From NCBI GenBank assembly GCA_039934875.1, contig JBDTLH010000180.1, positions 1 to 9,049 on the forward strand: 9,049 nt of DNA. Reading direction: 5' to 3'. Each line of letters begins with the position of its first letter. Position 1 is the first letter of the stretch. Both the position numbers and the translations under genes were made by a program. The notes under the pieces are model-generated. The model did no database searches, had not been told where the DNA came from, and worked only from the letters and a program-made list of their open reading frames with translations. The stretch comes from JBDTLH01 sp039934875. GTDB lineage: Bacteria; Acidobacteriota; Terriglobia; Terriglobales; Acidobacteriaceae. This document shows positions 1 to 5,949 of this stretch, piece by piece.

Positions 1-1
1 C

Positions 2-154
2 GGAAGCGCTCAACCCATCGCCGCCGGAATCGACTACGAAGACTGGCCCGAGGTCGTAGGCACCATCGCCGGAGACGACACCGTCCTGATCATCTGCCCC
101 GACGAGAAACAGGCAAACCTCTTGAAGACACGAATCGAAGGATACCTTGGCTAA
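2..154 (+). CDS. argR: Arginine repressor ArgR, C-terminal end (5' part outside window)
   Basis: Only the last 50 codons are present, reading in frame from base 2 to a TAA at 152-154. The segment contains GTIAGDDTVLIICPDEKQA followed by a short helix ending RIEGYLG. This matches the ArgR C-terminal domain, which binds L-arginine and forms the hexamer; the G-T-I-A-G-D-D-T run is the family's arginine-binding signature. ArgR family proteins repress arginine biosynthesis genes when arginine is plentiful. Here the gene directly precedes argC and overlaps it by 8 bases, so it is probably co-transcribed with and autoregulates the operon (inference). The DNA-binding N-terminal domain and the operon promoter lie upstream of the window. 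Confidence 0.88.
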   Translation, partial: GSAQPIAAGIDYEDWPEVVGTIAGDDTVLIICPDEKQANLLKTRIEGYLG

Positions 155-1259
155 CGCAGCAACAATCAATTCGGTGGCAAGCGATTCGCGAACCAGCGAT
201 GCGCGGACGACTGCACCCCGCATCGCCGTGGCGGGAGTGAGCGGCTACGCCGGCGGCGAACTCGCGCGCCTGCTGCTGCATCACCCGAGGTTGAGCGGCG
301 CCAAGCCAACATTCCTCGGCCGCACCGGAGAGGCACAGATATCGACCTATCTCGAAGACCTCCACCCGCAACTCGCGACATCGGGGCAAACAAACGAAGT
401 CTTCCCTTTCAGTTGGAATCGGATGATCGACTCAGGGAGCGAACTATTATTTCTCGCAACGCCCCAGGAACAATCGCGCGAGTGGGTCCCCGAAGCAATC
501 GCGCAAGGCATCAATGTCATCGATCTAAGCGGAGCATGGCGCTTGAAAGACAACGCCAATCGCGCCGTCTACCACCTGCAAGACGCAAACCCCGAACAGG
601 CCGCCGCGCTGCAAGCCGAAGCGGTCTACGGATGCCCGGAGCTGCACCGCGACGAGATTCGCCACGCCCGCCTCGTCGCCAACCCCGGATGCTACGCCAC
701 CTCGATCCTCCTCGCCCTCGCGCCGCTGCTTCAGGCTGGTCTCGTCGATCTTCCCCACGGCATCGTCTGCGATGCGAAATCCGGAGTCAGCGGAGCCGGA
801 AAAGTCCCTACCGCAACCACCCACTTCATGCACGCCGCCGACAACTTCTCCGCCTACGCCGTCTTCGGCCATCGCCACACCGGAGAACTACTCGAGCAAC
901 TCCATCTACAGGCAGACCAAATTCAGTTCACACCGCATCTCCTCCCCATGCCGCGCGGCATCCTGTCCACGATCTATCTTCGCCTCAAGCAAGCGACCGA
1001 CACCGCCTCGATCACCTCGACACTTCAGAATTTTTTCCGGCACACCCCAATGGTTCGCCTACATACATCCCCGCAGCTACCGGAGATTCAGCACGTCGTC
1101 CGCACCAACTTCTGCGACCTCGGCTTTGCGCTTCACGCCGATGGCAAACGCCTGGTGGTGGTCTCCTGCCTCGACAATCTTCTGAAGGGAGCAGCCAGCC
1201 AGGCGGTACAGAACATGAACCTGATGTGCGGATGGAACGAAGAGGAGGGCCTGCTGTGA
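147..1259 (+). CDS. argC: N-acetyl-gamma-glutamyl-phosphate reductase
   Basis: This 370-residue protein catalyses the NADPH-dependent reduction of N-acetylglutamyl phosphate to the semialdehyde, the third step of arginine synthesis, in the cytoplasm. The nucleotide-binding loop GVSGYAGGEL is at about residues 30-39. The catalytic cysteine is Cys182 in VANPGCYATS, and the conserved histidine motif FGHRHTGEL is near residues 240-248. Length is slightly above the usual ~345 because of a polar N-terminal extension of about 20 residues. The start is a TTG at 147 that overlaps the argR stop, preceded by GAAGGA at 137-142. An in-frame GTG at 174 is a possible alternative that would shorten the extension. 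The last four bases overlap argB (GTGA), which suggests translational coupling. The product looks intact. Confidence 0.95.
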   Translation: MANAATINSVASDSRTSDARTTAPRIAVAGVSGYAGGELARLLLHHPRLSGAKPTFLGRTGEAQISTYLEDLHPQLATSGQTNEVFPFSWNRMIDSGSELLFLATPQEQSREWVPEAIAQGINVIDLSGAWRLKDNANRAVYHLQDANPEQAAALQAEAVYGCPELHRDEIRHARLVANPGCYATSILLALAPLLQAGLVDLPHGIVCDAKSGVSGAGKVPTATTHFMHAADNFSAYAVFGHRHTGELLEQLHLQADQIQFTPHLLPMPRGILSTIYLRLKQATDTASITSTLQNFFRHTPMVRLHTSPQLPEIQHVVRTNFCDLGFALHADGKRLVVVSCLDNLLKGAASQAVQNMNLMCGWNEEEGLL

Positions 1260-2038
1260 GATTCGTCATCAAACTCGGCGGCGCGGCCCTTGAAGACAAG
1301 AAAATCCTTCACGCCTCCGGCAAGGCGATCACCGATCTCGTCGCCGACGGAAACCAGGTCGCGGTCGTCCACGGTGGCGGCGTGCAACTGACTCGCGCGC
1401 TCGCGCAGATGGGAAAGAAGAGCGAGTTCATCTCCGGCCTCCGCATCACCGACGCCGAGACCCGCGACGCCGCACTGATGGTCCTCGCGGGCCGCGTCAA
1501 CAAGTCCCTCGTCGCGGCCATCAGCTCCCACGGCCAGGCCGCGGTCGGCCTCTCCGGCGGCGACGGCCACGTCTTTCGCGCGCGCAAGAAAAAAACTACC
1601 CCCGACCTGGGCTTCGTCGGAGAGATCGCCGCAACTGACCCGCGCTGGCTTGAAGCCATCTGGGCCATGGGCGCGGTCCCCGTCATCTCTTCCATCGCCC
1701 TCGGCTTCGACGGCGAATACTACAACATCAACGCCGACGAGATGGCCGCTGCCTGCGCCATCTGCACCCGCGCCGACACCCTCGTCTTCCTCACCGACGT
1801 CTCCGGTGTCAAAGGCCCCGACGGCAACGTCATGCGCTGGCTTACCCTGGCGCAAATCCCCGCGCTCGAAAAACAGCAGATCGTCTTCGGCGGCATGTTG
1901 CCGAAGTTGAACGCCTGCCGCGAAGCCCTGACCCACGGAGTGAAGCGCGTGCGCATCCTTCCCGCGGAGGCGGCGGCGTTGCTGCCCGACCTCTGCACAA
2001 CCCGAGTGAACGATGGAACGGAGGTCATGGTCGCATGA
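1256..2038 (+). CDS. argB: N-acetylglutamate kinase
   Basis: This 260-residue amino-acid kinase phosphorylates N-acetylglutamate with ATP, the second step of arginine synthesis. Visible family motifs are Lys6 in KLGGAAL, the HGGG loop at 39-42, the substrate arginine in GLRIT (61-65), NINADEMAAA at 158-167, FLTDVSG at 178-184 and GGMLPK with Lys217. The protein ends in the typical GTEV-type tail. The GTG at 1256 is chosen because a strong AGGAGG lies at 1243-1248, seven bases upstream, and because it overlaps the argC stop. This start leaves none of the N-terminal helix found in arginine-inhibited hexameric kinases, so the enzyme resembles the E. coli arginine-insensitive type (inference). 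An in-frame ATG at 1232 would add eight residues. The product looks intact. Confidence 0.95.
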   Translation: MRFVIKLGGAALEDKKILHASGKAITDLVADGNQVAVVHGGGVQLTRALAQMGKKSEFISGLRITDAETRDAALMVLAGRVNKSLVAAISSHGQAAVGLSGGDGHVFRARKKKTTPDLGFVGEIAATDPRWLEAIWAMGAVPVISSIALGFDGEYYNINADEMAAACAICTRADTLVFLTDVSGVKGPDGNVMRWLTLAQIPALEKQQIVFGGMLPKLNACREALTHGVKRVRILPAEAAALLPDLCTTRVNDGTEVMVA

Positions 2039-2058
2039 AAGACGGTCGCATGAAACTA
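2029..2058 (+). repeat. 15-bp tandem duplication doubling the argD start codon
   Basis: The 12-mer GGTCGCATGAAA occurs at 2029-2040 and again at 2044-2055, giving a 15-base period. Each copy carries an ATG, at 2035 and 2050, in the same frame. The first ATG overlaps the argB stop codon and has the better placed ribosome binding site (GGAGG, 10 bases upstream). The second begins MKLASIQAAE, which looks like the natural family N-terminus. The duplication therefore seems to have added five codons (MKDGR) to the front of argD while restoring stop-start overlap with argB. Confidence 0.75.
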
Positions 2059-3117
2059 GCATCAATCCAGGCGGCGGAGAGCAAGTTGCTCCTCCACACC
2101 TCGAACCTCTTCTTCCACGAGCACACCGCCGAACTCGCCCTCCGCCTCACGGAGATCAGCGGCCTCGATCGCGTATTGTTATGCAACGGCGGCACCGAAG
2201 CCTGGGAGGCCGCCCTCAAACTCGCCCACGCCCAATGCCTGCGCTCTAACGGCCGAAACCTCGGCACAAAATTCCTCGCGCTCGAGCACACCATCCACGG
2301 CCGCTCGATGGGCTCCGTCGCCACCACGCACAAGGAAAAGTATCGCGAACCCTTCGAGCCCGTCATGACCGGCGTCGACTTCGTCCGCTTCAACGACGTA
2401 GACGACCTCCGCGCAAAGTTCTCTAACGAAATCTGCGCCATCTGCATCGAACCCGTCCAGAGCGAGGGCGGCATCCATCCCGTCAGCCGGGAATTTTTCC
2501 AGGCAGCGCGCGAACTCTGCGACTCCACCGGTGCCCTCCTGCTCGCCGACGAAATTCAGGGCCTCGGACGCACCGGCAAATGGTTCGCCTACCAGCACTA
2601 CCGCATCCTGCCCGATGTCGCAACCATCGCCAAACCGATCGCCAACGGACTTCCCATGGGCGCGATGCTCTGCACCAACTCAGTCGCCGAAGCCTTCACC
2701 CCCGGCATGCACCGCACGACCTTCGGTGGCGGCCCGCTCGCCTGCGCCGTGGCCATCGCCGTCATCGACACCATCAAACGCGGCTCGCTCCTCGACCACA
2801 CCCGCGACACTGGCAACTTTTTTCACGAAGAGCTCACAAAACTCGCCACTCGTCACGACTGCATCGTCGATGTCCGGGGCATCGGCCTCATGCTCGGCCT
2901 CGAACTCGACTCCGCCGAACTGGCCAAACGCGTCGCCGCCCAGTTGATGGACGACCACCGCATCATCGTCAACCGCACCAGCGACACCGTCCTTCGCTTC
3001 CTCCCCCCTTTCATCCTCGAACGCAAACACGTAGAGACAGCCATCGAAGCGCTCGACGAAACAATCGGCGCGGCATACGCCGGCGCAGTGCCGGCAGGAG
3101 AGCAATCCCATGGGTAG
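2035..3117 (+). CDS. argD: Acetylornithine aminotransferase with N-terminal block missing
   Basis: A class III PLP-dependent aminotransferase that converts N-acetylglutamate semialdehyde to N-acetylornithine. Core motifs are present: NGGTEA (51-56) for phosphate binding, HGR (88-90), EPVQSEGG (139-146), LLLADEIQGLGRTG with Asp172, the PLP-binding Lys200 in IAKPIANGLPMGA, and GGGPLACA (231-238). It has 360 residues against about 395-410 in the family. The HTSNL motif, near residue 75 in full-length relatives, is here at 21-25, directly after AAESKLLL. About 55 residues of the N-terminal segment, which normally helps form the substrate pocket, are therefore absent in frame. Activity is doubtful. 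GGAGG at 2020-2024 favours the ATG at 2035, which overlaps the argB stop (ATGA). An in-frame ATG at 2050 lies in a 15-base tandem duplication. The 3' end overlaps argF by 8 bases. Confidence 0.9.
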   Translation: MKDGRMKLASIQAAESKLLLHTSNLFFHEHTAELALRLTEISGLDRVLLCNGGTEAWEAALKLAHAQCLRSNGRNLGTKFLALEHTIHGRSMGSVATTHKEKYREPFEPVMTGVDFVRFNDVDDLRAKFSNEICAICIEPVQSEGGIHPVSREFFQAARELCDSTGALLLADEIQGLGRTGKWFAYQHYRILPDVATIAKPIANGLPMGAMLCTNSVAEAFTPGMHRTTFGGGPLACAVAIAVIDTIKRGSLLDHTRDTGNFFHEELTKLATRHDCIVDVRGIGLMLGLELDSAELAKRVAAQLMDDHRIIVNRTSDTVLRFLPPFILERKHVETAIEALDETIGAAYAGAVPAGEQSHG

Positions 3118-4183
3118 CAAAACTGTAATGATCGATCTCGCGCCGCACAAACCGTCAGCAACTCTGAGCAGCCATACCGACACCTCGTTCAGCGAGGCAT
3201 CGAAGCGCCTCAAAGGACGCGACCTCTGCTCCATCGCCGACCTCACCGTGCAGGAGATGGCCGCCATCATGGAGCTTTCCCACGCAGTGAAAAACCACCC
3301 TGAGGACTTCCGCTACGCCCTCGACGCCTGCCAGATGGTACTGTTTTTCGAGAAGGCGTCCCTGCGCACGCGCCTCACCTTCGAGGTCGCCATCAACACC
3401 CTCGGCGGTAACGCCATCTTCGTCGACCAGACCCAATCGCCCCTCGGCGAGCGCGAATCCCTCGCCGACATGGCCCGCAATCTCGAACGCTGGATGAACA
3501 TCATCGTCCTCCGCACCTACGCGCACGAGACCATCACCGAGATGGCGGCCTGCTCTAAAATCCCCGTCATCAACGCCCTCTCCGACCTCGAGCACCCCTG
3601 CCAGGCCATCGCCGATTTCTTCACTCTCGAAGAACGCTTCGGCTCCGCGAAGGGACTTCACTTCGCCTACATCGGCGACGGAAACAACGTCTGCCATTCG
3701 CTCATGCTCACCGCCGCGCAGCTCGGCGCTCACTGCAGCGTCGCCTCTCCCAAGGGCTTCGCGCCCAAGCTCGAGATCATCCACAAGGCCATCGAAATCG
3801 CCGAGTCCACCGGCGGCAGCATCACCCTCATGCACGATCCCATCAAGGCAGTCGCGGGCGCCGACGCCGTCTATACGGATGCATGCACAAGCATGGGGTT
3901 CGAGCACGAAGCCACCAAGCGCGCACCGATTTTCAAACCTTACCAGGTCAACGAAGCCCTGATGGCGCACGCCCAACCCGACGCCGTCTTCATGCACTGC
4001 CTCCCCGCGCATCGCAACGCCGAAGTCACCGACGCCGTCCTCGACGGCCCGCAATCCGTCGTCTTCGACCAGGCGGAAAACCGCATGCACGCACAAAAAG
4101 CCCTCCTCCTCATGCTCCTCGGAGGGGCCAAACGCATCGCCACCGACGGCAAGGCTCAGGTACGCAAACGCACCACCGACTAG
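3110..4183 (+). CDS. argF: Ornithine carbamoyltransferase
   Basis: This 357-residue enzyme transfers a carbamoyl group from carbamoyl phosphate to ornithine, giving citrulline. The carbamoyl-phosphate loop FFEKASLRTRLTFE is at 79-92, with SLRTR where many relatives have STRTR. It is followed by DLEHPCQAIADF (159-170), the ornithine-binding loop DACTSMG (257-263) and HCLPAHR (296-302), which includes the active-site cysteine. The order and spacing are those of a complete OTC. A polar extension of about 25-30 residues at the N-terminus precedes the usual start of the fold. The ATG at 3110 has AGGAG at 3096-3100 and overlaps the end of argD. An acetyl- or succinyl-ornithine transcarbamylase is less likely because the SMG loop and HCLPAHR are of OTC type. 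No lesion is visible. Confidence 0.94.
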   Translation: MGSKTVMIDLAPHKPSATLSSHTDTSFSEASKRLKGRDLCSIADLTVQEMAAIMELSHAVKNHPEDFRYALDACQMVLFFEKASLRTRLTFEVAINTLGGNAIFVDQTQSPLGERESLADMARNLERWMNIIVLRTYAHETITEMAACSKIPVINALSDLEHPCQAIADFFTLEERFGSAKGLHFAYIGDGNNVCHSLMLTAAQLGAHCSVASPKGFAPKLEIIHKAIEIAESTGGSITLMHDPIKAVAGADAVYTDACTSMGFEHEATKRAPIFKPYQVNEALMAHAQPDAVFMHCLPAHRNAEVTDAVLDGPQSVVFDQAENRMHAQKALLLMLLGGAKRIATDGKAQVRKRTTD

Positions 4184-4222
4184 TTGTTCGGCATCCGTTT
4201 AATCATTGAGGGCTGCATCTCT

Positions 4223-4309
4223 ATGTCCGTAATTCTCGAAACGTTGCCCGTCGGTCAGAAGGGGATCCGCACCGCCCTCATCGAAGCAAAGGCCCGTCTC
4301 ACGCCATGA
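4223..4309 (+). pseudogene. In-frame argG-argH deletion remnant (28 codons)
   Basis: The ATG at 4223 opens a 28-codon frame ending with TGA at 4307-4309. Residues 1-13, MSVILETLPVGQK, closely resemble the N-terminus of E. coli-type argininosuccinate synthase (ArgG), which begins MTTILKHLPVGQR and continues into the ATP-binding SGGLDTS region. That region is absent. The remaining residues, IRTALIEAKARLTP, resemble the extreme C-terminus of argininosuccinate lyase (ArgH), typically ending VRxALxEAxARL. The simplest reading is a single deletion of about 2.6-2.8 kb that fused the first codons of argG to the last codons of argH in frame. The remnant lies 39 bases after argF, the position expected for argG. 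The ArgG half is quite convincing; the ArgH half is short and less certain. Confidence 0.62.
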
Positions 4310-4328
4310 CACCAACGACCCAATTCGC

Positions 4329-4430
4329 AACCCGTACCCCATTTTCATTCAAAACCGGGTTCCCATCTTCCCTCGCAACGGGCTGCCCCATCGTCATTCA
4401 CGTAACCGGGTGCCCCATCGTCGCGACAGT
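4329..4430 (+). repeat. Four degenerate tandem copies of a CCGGGTGCCCCATC unit
   Basis: Units start near 4331 (CCCGTACCCCATTTTC), 4355 (CCGGGTTCCCATCTTC), 4379 (CGGGCTGCCCCATCGTC) and 4406 (CCGGGTGCCCCATCGTC), so the period is 24-26 bases. Related single copies occur at 4577 (CCGGGTGGCCCATCC) and 5384 (CGGGGTGTCCCATCTTC). The last tandem unit can pair its TGCCCCA with TGGGCA at 4447-4452 to form a hairpin. Repeats of this style are common between genes in Acidobacteriaceae, from memory. Confidence 0.65.
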
Positions 4431-4493
4431 CTCATCGTCGCTAAGGTGGGCATCGAGCGAAGCTCGACCGCTTTCTTCCGCTCACCAAAAAAT

Positions 4494-4552
4494 TGTCATT
4501 TCGACCGAAGCCGCTCGCGCTTTTGCGAGTAGCGCAGCGAGAAACCCGCTTC
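4494..4552 (+). repeat. Interspersed repeat-like element beginning TTGTCATTTCGACCGAAG
   Basis: The stretch begins TTGTCATTTCGACCGAAG and continues through a small CTCGC/GCGAG stem to AGCGCAGCGAGAAACC. It resembles a dispersed intergenic repeat of the form TCATTTCGACCG...AGCGGAGAAACC that I associate with acidobacterial and some other genomes. Only one copy is in the window, so its repeat nature is inferred from memory and not demonstrated here. Confidence 0.4.
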
Positions 4553-4576
4553 TCATCCCAAATCCAACTCACACAC

Positions 4577-4617
4577 CCGGGTGGCCCATCCTTTTGCGCA
4601 CTTGCAAAGGGTGGGTT
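4577..4617 (+). repeat. Long imperfect hairpin (REP-like)
   Basis: CCCATCCTTTTGC at 4585-4597 pairs with GCAAAGGGTGGG at 4604-4615. That gives twelve base pairs with one bulged T, one G-T wobble and a six-base loop. There is no following T-run, so a standard intrinsic terminator is unlikely. The left flank CCGGGTGGCCCATCC belongs to the same repeat family as the tandem units at 4329-4430. The hairpin could still attenuate transcription or protect RNA between the arg genes and the synthase (inference). Confidence 0.6.
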
Positions 4618-4710
4618 ATTCGCGCCACGCGCGAACCGTCCTCCTCCCTCCCGCAAACCCCACGATTCACCTACAAGAATCCGCCAGACTAAACAAAGGA
4701 GCTGTCGCCG

Positions 4711-5547
4711 TTGCCCCCTTCCCCTCCAATAGCCGCCAATAAATCCACCTCCTCGACCCGCTCCCGCGCCGGTGCAGCGACAGTGCGCAAGGCGAAGCTC
4801 CCCGACGCGGTCAACCTCTTCGATCTCATCAACTCCCTCTCCGGCGACGGTACGCTCCTGCGCCGCGGCTACGCCGAAATCTGCGAGAACGTCCGCGACT
4901 TCGCCCTGGCCGAATCCGAAGCCGGCATCTTCCTCGGCTGCGGCGCACTCCACCTCTATGGCCCCCACCTCGCCGAAGTCCGCTCCATCGTCGTCAAGCC
5001 CGAAGCAAAGGGCCAGGGAACCGGCGGCAAACTCCTGCGCGCTCTACTCAGCGAAGCCGAAGAACAAAATGTCACCGCCGTCTGCCTCTTCACCCGCATC
5101 CCCGACTTCTTCTTCCACTTCGGCTTCCGCGTCGTCGACCGCACCGGCCTGCCCGACAAGATCTACAAAGACTGCCAGACCTGCCCCCGCCTCTACGCCT
5201 GCGACGAGGCCGCCATGGTACGCGGCCCCCTGCCCAAAATCGCCGTCCTCGGCCCCAGCCCCATCGCCCAGCTGGAACTCGTGAAGCTCCAAACCGGCGC
5301 TATCACTCCCCCTGACGCCCTATGGAAAAATAGTCCAAATTTCTGGCGCATTTTCAAATCATCTTCTCATAAGTGTAAAGATCGGGGTGTCCCATCTTCG
5401 CGACGGTCTTCCCGTTCGCCACCTGCAAGCGTGGATCGAGCAGGTCGTCTTGCTCTTGCTCAAAGACGTGCCGTTCGACAAGCGGGACGTGCATCTCGTC
5501 GCCATCGCCGGGAGTTGCGTGGACTGCCCGCAGAGGACGGGGCATAA
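4711..5547 (+). CDS. Single-domain GNAT N-acetylglutamate synthase with aberrant C-terminal read-through
   Basis: Residues about 24-195 form a GNAT acetyltransferase of the short ArgA (Rv2747-like) type, which makes N-acetylglutamate from glutamate and acetyl-CoA, the first step of arginine synthesis. The acetyl-CoA loop is VVKPEAKGQGTGGKLL (94-109). It is followed by the family-typical FFFHFGFRVVDRTGLPDKI (133-151) and a cysteine cluster C155, C158, C164 in DCQTCPRLYACDEAAMV. The TTG start at 4711 has AAAGGAG nine bases upstream. Family members usually end soon after a segment like LVKLQTG (190-196). Here the frame has lost its natural stop and runs about 80 more residues, first through unassignable sequence and then out of frame across a parB remnant, ending at 5545-5547. 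The catalytic part looks whole; the tail is junk-like and Ser/Arg-rich. Neighbouring arg genes support the role. Confidence 0.82.
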   Translation: MPPSPPIAANKSTSSTRSRAGAATVRKAKLPDAVNLFDLINSLSGDGTLLRRGYAEICENVRDFALAESEAGIFLGCGALHLYGPHLAEVRSIVVKPEAKGQGTGGKLLRALLSEAEEQNVTAVCLFTRIPDFFFHFGFRVVDRTGLPDKIYKDCQTCPRLYACDEAAMVRGPLPKIAVLGPSPIAQLELVKLQTGAITPPDALWKNSPNFWRIFKSSSHKCKDRGVPSSRRSSRSPPASVDRAGRLALAQRRAVRQAGRASRRHRRELRGLPAEDGA

Positions 5548-5809
5548 CAAGCTGCTGTTCGCCGACCTCGGCAAGCAGGGTGCTTGCACCAACCCAAGCT
5601 GCTTTCAGGCAAAAGGTGAGCTCCCATATCGCCATCACCCTTGCGGCCAAGCCCAAGCTCGTGCAAATCAGCACGACCCACAACAGGCCGCAGGATGGAA
5701 GCCCCGTTCTGGCGCGTAACAAGTACGTTGCGATTCAGGAGGAGAAACCAAAGGACAAGGAACTACTCACAAGGTCTGCGTCAATCCCGACTCCCCCGTC
5801 CATCATTCC
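5378..5809 (+). pseudogene. Plasmid-type ParB remnant with frameshifts and deletions
   Basis: Translated in pieces, this matches a plasmid-type ParB/RepB partition protein, as remembered from acidobacterial relatives. Frame A (from about 5387) gives GLPVRHLQAWIEQ, then KDVPFDKRDVHLVAIAGSC and VDCPQRTGHNKLLFADLGKQ. At the AAAA run 5611-5614 one extra A shifts the frame; frame B then reads VSSHIAITLAAKPKLVQIS and GSPVLARNKYVAIQEEKPK. After about 5762 roughly 25 residues appear deleted and the frame returns to A with THKVCVNPDSPVHH, ending near 5809. The N-terminal ParB nuclease-like domain and the C-terminal part are both missing. ParB binds centromere sites for plasmid segregation, so this is probably a relic of an integrated plasmid. 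The homology call is confident; exact borders are not. Confidence 0.72.
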
Positions 5810-5949
5810 GGTCGCTGTGCAAGTTCCCGGTTTAGAGATTTCAACTTGAGCGCGGGAATTTGGCGCAGCAACGCATCGATGGCCGAAGCCGCCCTATCCT
5901 CGATCTCTTTCGGTAGATGGAGGTATTTCAACATTTGTTGAAATACCAT
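5803..5949 (-). pseudogene. Short N-terminal fragment of an unidentified protein
   Basis: A 48-codon minus-strand frame with ATGs at 5949 and 5934 encodes residues including YLHLPKEIEDRAASAIDALL and PALKLKSLNRELAQRPE, then stops (TGA, 5805-5803). The composition is strongly protein-like: an amphipathic helix, good codon use and no low complexity. It reads like the first ~45 residues of a longer protein cut off by a stop or junction at the edge of the parB relic. I do not recognise the family with confidence. The ATG at 5934 lies inside the perfect palindrome at 5922-5947, and no ribosome binding site is evident, so if expressed it may be leaderless. It faces away from the HsdR-like fragment, sharing an AT-rich divergent intergenic region. 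Confidence 0.4.

Larger units (their letters stand above)
4310..4710. repeat. Gene-free 400-bp spacer filled with interspersed and hairpin repeats
   Basis: No credible gene lies here. The spacer begins with four degenerate copies of a 24-26 base unit (from 4329) built on CCGGGTGCCCCATCGTC. A CGAGC-GAA-GCTCG mini-hairpin follows at 4454-4466. A second element of different type occupies 4494-4552, and a long imperfect hairpin spans 4585-4615. An open frame on the + strand at 4306-4692 translates the repeats into low-complexity sequence and is judged spurious. The spacer ends in the ribosome binding site of the next gene (AAAGGAG, 4695-4701). Its position, directly after the argG-argH remnant, makes repeat-mediated loss of those genes plausible (inference). 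Confidence 0.7.

Noticed and set aside
413..2038. 541-codon + frame with an Arg/Pro-rich N-terminal half
   Set aside because: Only the part from 1256 (argB) is a gene; the earlier half is an out-of-frame reading of argC.
1133..2065. 310-codon minus-strand frame
   Set aside because: It lies antisense to argB, is rich in Gly/Asp/Val as expected from the complement of high-GC coding DNA, and has no recognisable motif.
3352..3370. SLRTR in place of STRTR in ArgF as evidence for an acetyl- or succinyl-ornithine transcarbamylase
   Set aside because: SLRTR also occurs in ordinary OTCs, and the SMG and HCLPAHR motifs are of OTC type.
3155..4096. 313-codon minus-strand frame
   Set aside because: Antisense shadow of argF with biased composition and no family motif.
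4184..4222. Intrinsic terminator after argF
   Set aside because: No stem followed by a T-run is present between the argF stop and the remnant.
4262..4268. GGATCC (BamHI-like) site exactly at the argG-argH junction as a sign of an engineered deletion
   Set aside because: A six-base site occurs by chance, and neighbouring natural decay explains the locus; it would only matter if the strain is known to be constructed.
4329..4430. Possible CRISPR array
   Set aside because: Units are back-to-back and diverged, with no distinct spacers of constant length and no cas genes nearby.
4306..4692. 128-codon + frame after the argG-argH remnant
   Set aside because: It translates the tandem repeats (TGCPIV twice) and hairpins, has no ribosome binding site of note and shows no protein-like conservation.
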